Positions 42,636 through 52,780 of a DNA stretch of 59,409 bases are shown here, in pieces. The DNA is taken from assembly GCA_036823295.1 (NCBI GenBank), contig DAISGD010000016.1:1-59409 (forward strand), in the 5' to 3' direction. This DNA is from UBA4742 sp002403895. Lineage in GTDB: Bacteria > Actinomycetota > Acidimicrobiia > Acidimicrobiales > Acidimicrobilacustridaceae. The position numbers and the translations under genes were made by a program. The notes beneath the pieces were generated by a model that was not told the DNA's origin, did not search any database, and was given only the letters and a program-made list of their open reading frames with translations. The number at the start of each line of letters is the position of its first letter. Position 1 is the first letter of the stretch.

Positions 42636-44039
42636 ATGGTCGAGCGTGATCTCGCGGCAATATCGAGCATTTTCAAGGCGTATGACGTGCGTGGGACGGT
42701 CCCCGACCAGATAGACGCGCCCCTGGTCGAGCGCATCGGCGCCGCTTTTGCCGCGTTCGTGGCCACCGACCCGCAGACGCAGGGGACCGTGTTGGTGGCG
42801 CGAGACATGCGTCCCTCGGGCGTCGACCTGGTGGCCGCCTTCTCCCGCGGCGTCATGAGTCAGGGCATGGACGTCGTGGATCTCGGGCTGGCCTCCACCG
42901 ATCTTCTGTTCTTCGCCGCCGGCCGGTTCGCCGCTCCGGGGGCCATGCTCACGGCCTCTCACAACCCGGCCCAGTACAACGGCATCAAGCTGTGCCTGGC
43001 CGGCGCCCGTCCCATCGGCGAAGACACCGGTTTGGCCGAGATCCGCGACCTCACGGTGGCGGGTGTTGCCCCGGCCGATCATGCCGGGACCCTCAGCTCA
43101 CGTGACGTCCTGGACGACTTCGCCGCCCACGTGCATAGCTTCGTCGACGTCGACGCGCTGAAGCCGCTGCACATCGTGGCCGACACCGCCAACGGCATGG
43201 GCGGCCTGGTCGTCCCCGCCGTGTTCGAGGGCCTGCCATTCGAGGTCGAGATCATGTATGGCGAGCTCGACGGCACCTTCCCCAATCACCCAGCGGACCC
43301 GATCCAGCCCGAGAACCTGCGTGACCTCCAGGCCCGCGTCCTGGAGACCGGTGCCGACATCGGGTTGGCCTTCGACGGCGACGCCGACCGCGTCTTCCTG
43401 GTCGACGACCGCGGCGAGCTCGTCTCGGGGTCGCTCACCACGGCCATCGTGGCCGCTGAGATGCTCGAGAAGAACCCGGGCGCCACCATCCTCCACAACC
43501 TGATCTGCTCCAAGGCGGTGCCCGAGGTGATCCGCGAGCGCGGCGGTACCCCGGTTCGCACCCGGGTGGGCCACTCGCTCATCAAGGCGGTCATGGCCGA
43601 CACGGGGGCCGCCTTCGGCGGTGAGCATTCCGGCCACTACTACTTCCGTGACAACTACCGAGCCGACTCCGGCATCATCGCCGCCCTGGTGGTGCTTGAG
43701 GCATTGTCGACGGCGGGCGCGCCGCTCAGCGAGCTCCGCCGCCCCTACGAGCGCTATGCCGCGTCGGGCGAGATCAACACTGAGGTGCATGACACGGGAG
43801 CCGTCATCGAGGCCGTCGCCGTCCGCTTCGCCGATGCCGACCAGGACCGGTTGGACGGGCTCACGGTCGATATGGGCGACTGGTGGTTCAACCTCCGCCC
43901 GTCAAACACCGAACCCCTGCTGCGCCTCAATCTGGAGGCACCCAACCCTGAGACGTGTGCCGCCCACGTCGAAGACGTCCGCACGCTGATAGCCGAAGCC
44001 GACGCCGCGGGCGCCGAAACCGCCCGCGCATCACCCTAA
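42636..44039 (+). CDS. manB: Phosphomannomutase/phosphoglucomutase
   Basis: Interconverts hexose-6- and hexose-1-phosphates; 467 residues. The alpha-D-phosphohexomutase signature is complete: phosphoserine loop GAMLTASHNPAQYNGIK, metal-binding FDGDADRVFLVDD, sugar-binding GGEHSGHYYFRD, and the phosphate-binding LRPSNTEPLLRLNLE. Supplies mannose-1-phosphate for GDP-mannose. Followed after 16 bp by the Trm112 gene and then the isomerase, so the unit is functionally coherent. Confidence 0.93.
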   Translation: MVERDLAAISSIFKAYDVRGTVPDQIDAPLVERIGAAFAAFVATDPQTQGTVLVARDMRPSGVDLVAAFSRGVMSQGMDVVDLGLASTDLLFFAAGRFAAPGAMLTASHNPAQYNGIKLCLAGARPIGEDTGLAEIRDLTVAGVAPADHAGTLSSRDVLDDFAAHVHSFVDVDALKPLHIVADTANGMGGLVVPAVFEGLPFEVEIMYGELDGTFPNHPADPIQPENLRDLQARVLETGADIGLAFDGDADRVFLVDDRGELVSGSLTTAIVAAEMLEKNPGATILHNLICSKAVPEVIRERGGTPVRTRVGHSLIKAVMADTGAAFGGEHSGHYYFRDNYRADSGIIAALVVLEALSTAGAPLSELRRPYERYAASGEINTEVHDTGAVIEAVAVRFADADQDRLDGLTVDMGDWWFNLRPSNTEPLLRLNLEAPNPETCAAHVEDVRTLIAEADAAGAETARASP

Positions 44040-44055
44040 CTAGGAGACCGCCATC

Positions 44056-44292
44056 ATGGCCCTGGACACGCAACTGCTCGAGATCCTCGCCTGCCCGGAG
44101 GACAAAGGCCCACTGCTCTACTTCGAGGACGAGAACGCGCTGTACAACCCCCGCCTCCATCGGCGATACGTGATCCGCGACGACATCCCGATCATGTTGA
44201 TCGACGAGGCCGAGGCCGTAGACGACGCCGAACACGAACGCCTAGTGGCCAAGGCTGAAGCTGACGGCATCAGGCCGACGTTCGAGGCCTGA
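44056..44292 (+). CDS. Trm112 family protein (UPF0434)
   Basis: 78 residues: LLEILACPEDKGPLLYFED and RRYVIRDDIPIMLIDEAE match the Trm112/YcaR fold, but only one Cys of the usual zinc site remains (ACPED, with DK in place of the second Cys). In eukaryotes Trm112 activates methyltransferases; bacterial roles are poorly known. A TAGGAGAC ribosome-binding stretch lies upstream. The gene sits between manB and pgi/pmi as in other actinobacteria. Confidence 0.88.
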   Translation: MALDTQLLEILACPEDKGPLLYFEDENALYNPRLHRRYVIRDDIPIMLIDEAEAVDDAEHERLVAKAEADGIRPTFEA

Positions 44293-44317
44293 TCGATCGG
44301 GCCGGGGGGACGACGGG

Positions 44318-45352
44318 GTGGAAGCCAGGCTGGACACGCTAGGGATGTTCGAGGCGGCCGCCGCGCTGCCCGAGCAGGTGGTGACCGCGGTGGCAGCGGC
44401 GGCCGGCGTCGGTGGCCTGCCGGCCCATGACGACATCGAGAACGTTGTGGTCATGGGCATGGGAGGCAGCGGCACGGCCGGCGACGTCCTGCCCGTGATC
44501 GCCGGCCCGTTCATGTCTGTCCCGGTCGTCGTGCACAAGGGCTACGGGCTCCCCAACTTCATCGGAGAGGGCACGCTGGTGTTCGCCGTGTCGTTCTCGG
44601 GTAACACCGAGGAGACGGTCGAGGCGGCCTCGGAGGCCGTGGCCACCGGAGCCCGCCTGGTGGTGGTCACCGCCGGGGGCCGGCTGGGTGCGCTGGCCGA
44701 CGAGTGCGGCGCGCCGTGGGTGCCCATCGACGCCACCATCCCGATGCCTCGCGCCGGGATCGGCGCGGTGAGCATCCCGCCGCTCGTGATCCTGGAGCGG
44801 ATCGGGCTCTTCCCGGGCGCCACCGCCTGGATCGACGCCGCGGTGGATCAACTCCGGCGTCGGCGCGACCAGCTGGTGGCCGACCGCAACCCGGCCGAGC
44901 AGCTGGCCCGCGACATCGGGCGGCTCATGCCCATCATCTACGGCGGCGGGGGACTGGGAGCCGTCGCTGCGCTGCGGTGGAAGGCCCAGTTCAACGAGAA
45001 CGCCAAGGTGCCGGCGTTTTCCAACCAGGTGCCCGAGCTGTGCCACAACGAGATCTGTGGGTGGGGCCAGAACGGCGACGTGACCCGGCAGGTGTTCGGG
45101 ATGGTCAACCTCCGCCATGAGTTCGAACATCCGCAGATCGCCCGGCGATTCGAGCTGATCAACGGCCTGCTCGACGAGGTAGTGGCCGACATCCACGAGG
45201 TGGTGGCCGAAGGCGAGGGCGCTCTCGCCCAGCTGTTCGACCTGGTGCTGTTCGGTGACTTCGTCACGCTGCACCGCGCCGCGCAGGAAGGGATCGATCC
45301 CGGACCCGTCCCCGTCCTCGACGACCTCAAGCACGCCCTCGCTCAGGACTGA
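44318..45352 (+). CDS. Bifunctional phosphoglucose/phosphomannose isomerase (SIS domain)
   Basis: 344 residues: first SIS half with VVVMGMGGSGTAGDVLPVI and FAVSFSGNTEETVEAA, second half with RLMPIIYGGGGLGAVAALRW, FNENAKVPAFSNQVPELCHNE and the C-terminal helix LVLFGDFVTLHRAAQEGIDP. The PELCHNE stretch is characteristic of the dual-activity PGI/PMI family. It links fructose-6-phosphate to mannose-6-phosphate for ManB. GTG 44318 is preceded by a G-rich stretch. Confidence 0.87.
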   Translation: MEARLDTLGMFEAAAALPEQVVTAVAAAAGVGGLPAHDDIENVVVMGMGGSGTAGDVLPVIAGPFMSVPVVVHKGYGLPNFIGEGTLVFAVSFSGNTEETVEAASEAVATGARLVVVTAGGRLGALADECGAPWVPIDATIPMPRAGIGAVSIPPLVILERIGLFPGATAWIDAAVDQLRRRRDQLVADRNPAEQLARDIGRLMPIIYGGGGLGAVAALRWKAQFNENAKVPAFSNQVPELCHNEICGWGQNGDVTRQVFGMVNLRHEFEHPQIARRFELINGLLDEVVADIHEVVAEGEGALAQLFDLVLFGDFVTLHRAAQEGIDPGPVPVLDDLKHALAQD

Positions 45353-45469
45353 CCCCGGCACGGCCGGAGCGAAGCGCACCCCGGCGGTGGCGTCAGGCGT
45401 AGCCGAGTACCCGTGGAGGGTTCCGCAGATCGCAGGGCTACTAGACGGATGAGCGGCCAGACGGCTACC

Positions 45470-45475
45470 TACAGT
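45470..45475 (+). promoter_or_regulatory. Candidate -10 box for the NYN leader (TACAGT)
   Basis: TACAGT in the 230-bp space after the isomerase gene. A start near 45482 would give a leader of about 100 nt before the NYN gene. No clear -35 element. Confidence 0.3.
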
Positions 45476-45511
45476 GGTGTGGTTCTGGACTTCTGACTCG
45501 GAGTCTGTACC

Positions 45512-45586
45512 ATGAATCTCAATCTTCCCCGCCTTTCGGGCTTCACGCCTGGAATGGCGGGGATTTTTCTATCTGGAGGTGCATGA
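45512..45586 (+). CDS. Upstream ORF (24 aa), candidate leader peptide of the NYN gene
   Basis: ATG 45512 is preceded by GGAG at 45500-45503 (spacing 8). The predicted peptide is MNLNLPRLSGFTPGMA followed by GIFLSGGA. Its stop TGA (45584-45586) overlaps the NYN start ATG 45583 as ATGA. Most of the ORF lies inside the terminator-like hairpin at 45526-45568. The layout is that of a translation-dependent attenuator or a coupled small gene. Confidence 0.5.
   Translation: MNLNLPRLSGFTPGMAGIFLSGGA
45526..45568 (+). terminator. Rho-independent terminator-like hairpin inside the NYN leader
   Basis: TCCCCGCC (45526-45533) pairs perfectly with GGCGGGGA (45556-45563); inside the loop CGGGC and GCCTG can pair as well. 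It is followed directly by TTTTT (45564-45568). It lies only about 15 nt upstream of the NYN start codon, so it would act as an attenuator for that gene rather than only terminate the isomerase transcript. Confidence 0.7.
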
Positions 45587-46236
45587 TCGAGCGGCTCTGC
45601 GTCTTCATTGACTACCAGAACGCGTACATGAGAGCGCGTGACGCTTTCGGTGACTCCTCGACCGGGAACGACTTCACCTTCGGCCAGATCTTCCCACGGC
45701 GCCTGGGCGTGCTACTCCGGCAACGCTCAGAAGATGCGGGCAAGACGCGGGAGTTGACGGAGGTCCGCGTCTATCGGGGAGAGCCTGACGCTCAACGTTC
45801 CCCATCAGGGCAGGCTGCCTGCCAGCGTCAAGTCCGGTTCTGGAACGCACAGGGATTGGTACGAGCCTTCACGCGGTCCCTCGACTATCGGGCAACCGCT
45901 TGGACAGATGGCGTCCCGACGCAATGGGAGATCCGCGAAAAGGGGATCGACGTGATGATCGCGGTCGATCTCGTACGTGGGGCTCTCAACGATGAATACG
46001 ACGTGGCGATCCTCATGTCCGCCGATACCGATCTCTTGCCGGCGGCGGAAGCAGTCGTCGACGCTCGGAAGTGGATCGAATTTGCCGCATGGCGGCCCGA
46101 TGTCGGCTATGCCTCACATCTTCGCCTGAACGGCCAGCCAAGTTGGTGCCACCATCTTCGGCGGCCGGATTTCGAAGTACTGAGCGATCCCGCGGACTAC
46201 ACGAAGCCGATCGCTGGCGCGCCGCCGACCACCTAG
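45583..46236 (+). CDS. NYN domain (PIN-like, LabA/DUF88-type) putative ribonuclease
   Basis: 217 residues. The NYN core is visible: RLCVFIDYQNAYM with the first catalytic Asp, KGIDVMIAVDLVRGAL with further acidic residues, and DVAILMSADTDLLPAAEAV with the last Asp pair. NYN proteins are metal-dependent RNases or RNA-binding proteins. A strong ribosome-binding site GGAGGT (45575-45580) precedes ATG 45583. Codon use is visibly less GC3-rich than that of the flanking manB and ahcY genes, and the gene separates two genes that are near each other in related genomes, so horizontal acquisition is likely. Confidence 0.85.
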   Translation: MIERLCVFIDYQNAYMRARDAFGDSSTGNDFTFGQIFPRRLGVLLRQRSEDAGKTRELTEVRVYRGEPDAQRSPSGQAACQRQVRFWNAQGLVRAFTRSLDYRATAWTDGVPTQWEIREKGIDVMIAVDLVRGALNDEYDVAILMSADTDLLPAAEAVVDARKWIEFAAWRPDVGYASHLRLNGQPSWCHHLRRPDFEVLSDPADYTKPIAGAPPTT

Positions 46237-46293
46237 CCCCGGCCAGATTCAAACTGACCCACTACCAAGAACCTGGGCGCGGGGCCGCGCGCC

Positions 46294-46299
46294 TAGACT
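46294..46299 (+). promoter_or_regulatory. Candidate -10 box of ahcY (TAGACT)
   Basis: TAGACT in the 155-bp gap before ahcY; a start about 7 nt downstream would leave a leader of some 85 nt. Confidence 0.4.
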
Positions 46300-46308
46300 C
46301 GAAGGGCC

Positions 46309-46343
46309 GGGCTGACGTGAATGGTGTCAGTGGACCCCAGCCC
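46309..46343 (+). promoter_or_regulatory. ahcY leader with two mutually exclusive hairpins
   Basis: GGGCTGAC (46309-46316) can pair with GTCAG (46326-46330) through CTGAC, or with CAGCCC (46338-46343) through GGGCTG. The two pairings share the CTG and cannot form together. It does not match the SAH riboswitch consensus I know. Regulatory meaning is speculative. Confidence 0.3.
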
Positions 46344-46391
46344 CCAACCGAAGCATCCTCATTCCCACTTCGACGCGCTTGGAGTTCACCC

Positions 46392-47843
46392 ATGTCAACC
46401 AACGTTTCCCCCGAAGGCGACTTCAAAGTCGCCGATCTCAGCCTGGCGGCGTTCGGCCGCAAGGAGATCGAGCTGGCCGAGCACGAGATGCCCGGCCTGA
46501 TGGCCCTGCGGGCGGAGTACGGAGATGCCCAGCCGCTCGCCGGCGCCCGCATCACCGGCTCGCTGCATATGACCATCCAGACCGCGGTGCTGATCGAGAC
46601 CCTCACCGAGCTGGGCGCCCAGGTGCGCTGGTGCTCGTGCAACATCTTCTCCACTCAGGACCACGCCGCCGCCGCGGTGGCCGTGGGCCCGACGGGCACC
46701 CCGGAAAATCCCAAGGGCATCCCGGTCTATGCCTGGAAGGGCGAGTCCCTGGATGAGTACTGGTGGTGTACCGAGCGGGTGCTGCGCTGGCCTGACGGTG
46801 GCCCCAACATGATCCTCGACGACGGCGGAGACGCCACCCTGCTGGTGCACAAGGGCACCGAGTACGAGCGCACCGGCAAAGTGCCTGAGCCCACCGAGGA
46901 CGATTCCGAGGAATGGACGGTCGTGCTCGGCCTGCTGGCCCGCACCGTGGCCGAGGAGCCTGGCCTGTGGACCGGCATCGGCAAGGACATCCGCGGCGTC
47001 ACCGAGGAGACGACAACCGGCGTGCACCGGCTGTACCAGATGATGGAGGCCGGTTCGCTGCTGTTCCCGGCCATCAACGTGAACGACTCGGTGACCAAGT
47101 CCAAGTTCGACAACCTCTATGGCTGCCGCCACTCGCTCATCGACGGGCTCAACCGGGCCACCGACGTCATGATCGGCGGCAAGGTGGCGCTGGTCTGCGG
47201 TTACGGCGATGTCGGCAAGGGCTGCGCCTCGTCGCTGCGCGGCCAGGGCGCCCGGGTGATCGTCACCGAGATCGACCCCATCAACGCCCTGCAGGCCGCC
47301 ATGGAGGGCTATCAGGTGGCCCGGCTCGAAGATGTCATGGACACCGCCGACATCTTCATCACCACCACCGGCAACAAAGACATCATCACCGCCGACCACA
47401 TGGCCCGGATGAAGCACCAGGCCATCGTGGCCAACATCGGTCACTTCGACAACGAGATCGACATGGCCGGACTGGCCCGCATGAGTGACGTGCAGCGAGT
47501 GACCATCAAGCCGCAGGTCGACGAGTTCGTCTTCCCCGACGGCCACAAGGTGATCGTGCTGGCTGAGGGCCGCCTCATGAACCTGGGGTGCGCGACCGGT
47601 CATCCCAGCTTCGTGATGTCGTGCAGCTTCTCCAACCAGGCCATCGCCCAGATCGAGCTGTTCGGTCACCCGGACTTCTACGAGAACAAGGTGTACACGC
47701 TGCCCAAGCACCTCGATGAGAAGGTGGCTCGCCTCCATCTCGACGCCCTGGGCGTGCGGCTCACCCAGCTCACCGACGAGCAGTCGGCCTACCTCGGCAT
47801 CCCCGTTGACGGGCCCTACAAGCCGGACCACTACCGCTACTGA
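46392..47843 (+). CDS. ahcY: Adenosylhomocysteinase
   Basis: NAD-dependent hydrolysis of S-adenosylhomocysteine to adenosine and homocysteine, removing the inhibitor of methyltransferases. 483 residues: ITGSLHMTIQTAVLIETL, WCSCNIFSTQDHAAAA, NVNDSVTKSKFDNLYGCRHS and the NAD loop VCGYGDVGKGCASSL, ending KPDHYRY as nearly all family members do. ATG 46392 fits the family start; the frame open from 46071 overlaps the NYN gene and is ignored. Confidence 0.97.
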   Translation: MSTNVSPEGDFKVADLSLAAFGRKEIELAEHEMPGLMALRAEYGDAQPLAGARITGSLHMTIQTAVLIETLTELGAQVRWCSCNIFSTQDHAAAAVAVGPTGTPENPKGIPVYAWKGESLDEYWWCTERVLRWPDGGPNMILDDGGDATLLVHKGTEYERTGKVPEPTEDDSEEWTVVLGLLARTVAEEPGLWTGIGKDIRGVTEETTTGVHRLYQMMEAGSLLFPAINVNDSVTKSKFDNLYGCRHSLIDGLNRATDVMIGGKVALVCGYGDVGKGCASSLRGQGARVIVTEIDPINALQAAMEGYQVARLEDVMDTADIFITTTGNKDIITADHMARMKHQAIVANIGHFDNEIDMAGLARMSDVQRVTIKPQVDEFVFPDGHKVIVLAEGRLMNLGCATGHPSFVMSCSFSNQAIAQIELFGHPDFYENKVYTLPKHLDEKVARLHLDALGVRLTQLTDEQSAYLGIPVDGPYKPDHYRY

Positions 47844-47940
47844 ATGCCCCAGTGACCTTGATGCCCAGTGATCCCGATGGCTCGACAGCGGCCCTCAACC
47901 GGGTGGGCCCGGAGGCTGATCACTGTCACACCCCCTTCGC

Positions 47941-47946
47941 TACGGT
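47941..47946 (+). promoter_or_regulatory. -10 box of the comF gene (TACGGT)
   Basis: TACGGT followed by 7 nt and GTG 47954; it decides the start of comF. Confidence 0.5.
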
Positions 47947-47953
47947 CGGGCCT

Positions 47954-48604
47954 GTGCTCTTTCCATCGGTGTGCGCGGTGTGCGGGACTCCGGGGCCCAC
48001 GCCTTGTCGGGCCTGCGCGGGTCGGCTCAGGCCGGCTGGCCTCATCATCTGCCCGGCGGGGCTCGACGGCTGCGCATCCCTGCTTGACTATGGCGGGGCG
48101 GGGCGTGATCTTGTGCTGGCACTGAAGTACCGGAATCACCGGGCGGTGGTTCGCCCGCTCGGTCGCGCCATGGCCGGGCTCATCGAGGGCCCGGTGGACG
48201 TCGTCACCTGGGTTCCCACCACGGCTGCCCGACGGCGGGAACGGGGCTATGACCAGGCCCGACTCCTGGCCCGGGAGATCGGCCGCACGCTTGGCCGACC
48301 GTGCCGAGGCCTGCTACGCCGGGCACCGGGATCGGCCCAGACCGGCCGCAGCCTGGCCGAGCGCCAGCAGGGTCCGGTGTTGACCGCCCGTCGTCCGGTG
48401 CGAGGGACCGTTCTGCTGGTCGACGACGTCCTCACCACCGGCGCCAGTCTGGCGGCGGCGGCCGCCACCCTGCGAGGTGCAGGCGCTCACGGTGTGGAAG
48501 GCGTCACGGCCGCGGTCACACCGCTCAAGGTGGGGCGGACAACCGCCGAAAACTGGGTCATCGATTCTTCTCGCACCGAATGGGGCTCGCGGGCATGCAG
48601 GTAA
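47954..48604 (+). CDS. comF: ComF family phosphoribosyltransferase-like protein
   Basis: 216 residues: N-terminal zinc-finger-like part with CAVCGTPGPTPCRACAGRL, then a PRTase domain with RERGYDQARLLAREI and the PRPP-binding loop VLLVDDVLTTGASLAAAA. In naturally competent bacteria ComF helps DNA uptake; in actinobacteria the gene is usually beside hpf and secA, as here, and its role is not settled. GTG 47954 gives the protein a start immediately before the first Cys motif. Confidence 0.87.
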   Translation: MLFPSVCAVCGTPGPTPCRACAGRLRPAGLIICPAGLDGCASLLDYGGAGRDLVLALKYRNHRAVVRPLGRAMAGLIEGPVDVVTWVPTTAARRRERGYDQARLLAREIGRTLGRPCRGLLRRAPGSAQTGRSLAERQQGPVLTARRPVRGTVLLVDDVLTTGASLAAAAATLRGAGAHGVEGVTAAVTPLKVGRTTAENWVIDSSRTEWGSRACR

Positions 48605-48864
48605 CGGAAACGCAGGTGCAGCGCTCGCTGGAGGCACTCCGGGCTGATGATGACGCCGAGGTCAGTCCGGTCCAGGCCGAGCCCGTCGACGCGCACCGAA
48701 GCGACGTGCCGGCCGGGCTGGTCGAACAGCTAACCGAGAGTCCACCCATCCGCAGCGACCGCTTCGAAGAAGCCCGACGGCGCCTCGAGACCGGCGAGCA
48801 GCCCTCTGCTGAGGATCTCGCCCAGCACATGGTCGGGCGCCTGGTGTGTGACCGACTGCGCTGA
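48595..48864 (+). CDS. Small FlgM-like (anti-sigma-28 type) protein
   Basis: 89 residues. The C-terminal half, PPIRSDRFEEARRRLETGEQ then PSAEDLAQHMVGRLV, follows the FlgM pattern (Arg/Val start, two helices, GxxxxxAEDxA). The N-terminal half is acidic and probably disordered. ATG 48595 overlaps the end of comF by 10 bp; ATG 48580 is an alternative. No flagellar genes are in the window, so the partner sigma factor is unknown. Confidence 0.6.
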   Translation: MQVTETQVQRSLEALRADDDAEVSPVQAEPVDAHRSDVPAGLVEQLTESPPIRSDRFEEARRRLETGEQPSAEDLAQHMVGRLVCDRLR

Positions 48865-48907
48865 CGGCCTCAGGTGACCCAAGGCACGCTGACTCCCGTC
48901 GACCTCC

Positions 48908-48913
48908 TACGAT
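48908..48913 (+). promoter_or_regulatory. Candidate -10 box of hpf (TACGAT)
   Basis: TACGAT about 36 nt before the hpf start, leaving a short leader that contains GAGGAG. Confidence 0.4.
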
Positions 48914-48949
48914 GCCGGTGTCGGGTCGTCGAGGGTGAGGAGTGACGCC

Positions 48950-49258
48950 GTGGAGATCACCATCAGCAGCAGGGGGGCCGATCCGTCCGAGGCGCTGATA
49001 GCGGCAGCCCGGCTCAAGATCGGTCGTCTGCCACGGTTCGCCGAAGGGATGGAACTCGCCCGGGTGCATTTCGCGGAGGAGAAGAACCCGCGAATCGCCG
49101 ACAAGGAGCTCTGCGAGGTGGTGATGGAGGGTCACGGCCACCAGGTCCGGTGCAAGGTGTCGGCTCCGGATCGGTTCACCGCACTCGATCAGGCGGTGGA
49201 GAAGCTCGAGCACCAGCTCACCAAGTTGAAGAGCAAATTCGGCGCGCGCGGGCGCTGA
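48950..49258 (+). CDS. hpf: Ribosome hibernation promoting factor, short form
   Basis: 102 residues: EITISSRGADPSEALIAAAR at the start, the central ELARVHFAEEKNPRIADKEL and the C-terminal helix DRFTALDQAVEKLEHQLTKL match the HPF/RaiA N-terminal domain. The C-terminal dimerisation domain of long HPF is absent, so it may silence 70S ribosomes without forming 100S dimers. GTG 48950 has GAGGAG at a spacing of 7 and is preferred over GTG 48935. Confidence 0.85.
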   Translation: MEITISSRGADPSEALIAAARLKIGRLPRFAEGMELARVHFAEEKNPRIADKELCEVVMEGHGHQVRCKVSAPDRFTALDQAVEKLEHQLTKLKSKFGARGR

Positions 49259-49278
49259 GCGATTCGAGGGGGATCACC

Positions 49279-49977
49279 ATCAGCGAGTTCGTCGATGTCG
49301 AGAAATGGTCGGACGCCATCATCAGCGTTTTTGTGTGCGACGACGTCGCCCACTGGCGTCGGCTGCTCACGGTGGCCCTCGAGGCCTCACCGTCCATCGA
49401 GGTGATGGCGGAGTTCGACGACGGCGACGCCGTGCTCGCCCAGATCAGTGAATCGGCACCGGACGTCGTCTGGTTGGGCCTGAGCATGCCCGGCCCCGGA
49501 GCACCACGCCTGACGGCGGCTATCCGCGAGCTCGTGCCGTCTGCCCGTGTCGCGGTGGTGGCCAATCCGGAGGCGGGCGATGTACGGCTTCGCGCCCTGC
49601 GGGCCGGAGCCACCGGCATCGTCGGTCGAGCGTTTGCCCCCGCGGTGGCCGTGTCGGTCACCCAACGCCTGGCCTGGGGACGGTGCGTCATGGAACCCGA
49701 GGACCTGGCCCGCTTGTTGGAGGCCTACGCCCGACTGAACCGTCAGGCCGGCTCCGTCCAGCAACAGCTGGCGCCACCAACGCTCAGTGCGCGCGATCGT
49801 GACGTCCTGGCCCGCTTGGCGGTCGGTGCCACTGGGGAGGAGGTGGCCGACATCCTGGGCCTGGCGCCGGCCACCGTCGACCAGACCCTGGCCCAGGTCG
49901 TGGGTCGCCTCCACCGCTATACGCGGACCGAGGCCGTGGTCTACGCCGTCGGCGAACGGCTCTTCGAGCCGGGCTGA
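49279..49977 (+). CDS. LuxR-type response regulator with a pseudo-receiver (start codon unclear)
   Basis: Receiver-like N-terminal domain (from ISVFVCDDVAHWRRLL) and LuxR HTH (LSARDRDVLARLAVGATGEEVADILGL ends in the recognition helix ATVDQTLAQV). The phospho-acceptor Asp is replaced by Gly in DVVWLGLSMPG, and the conserved Lys by Arg (GIVGRAF), so it should not be phosphorylated in the normal way. No ATG, GTG or TTG exists in frame between the hpf stop and residue VCDDV; an ATC at 49279 after GAGGGGG is my best guess, GTG 49333 would remove the first beta strand. It sits between hpf and secA. Confidence 0.75.
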   Translation: MSEFVDVEKWSDAIISVFVCDDVAHWRRLLTVALEASPSIEVMAEFDDGDAVLAQISESAPDVVWLGLSMPGPGAPRLTAAIRELVPSARVAVVANPEAGDVRLRALRAGATGIVGRAFAPAVAVSVTQRLAWGRCVMEPEDLARLLEAYARLNRQAGSVQQQLAPPTLSARDRDVLARLAVGATGEEVADILGLAPATVDQTLAQVVGRLHRYTRTEAVVYAVGERLFEPG

Positions 49978-49996
49978 CCCATCACCCAGCCGCCGG

Positions 49997-50002
49997 TAGG
50001 CT
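49997..50002 (+). promoter_or_regulatory. -10 box of secA (TAGGCT)
   Basis: TAGGCT followed by 9 nt and ATG 50012. Confidence 0.45.
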
Positions 50003-50011
50003 GATCCGATC

Positions 50012-52732
<2,721 letters not shown>

Positions 52733-52780
52733 GCGCTCATCGGCCAGCTGGCTCGCGGGCGAGCGGGTCGGTCTCGACCG

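Noticed and set aside
45460..45535. Stretch resembling a tRNA-Gln (TTCTGACTCGG near the middle, CCCCGCC at the end)
   Set aside because: The acceptor arm has no 5' partner, the anticodon stem does not pair and the T-loop is absent; better explained as NYN leader with uORF and terminator.
46237..46391. SAH riboswitch upstream of ahcY
   Set aside because: The conserved SAH riboswitch core I know is not present; only generic hairpins are visible.
46395..47831. 478-codon antisense frame across ahcY
   Set aside because: Same shadow effect of a strongly biased coding gene.
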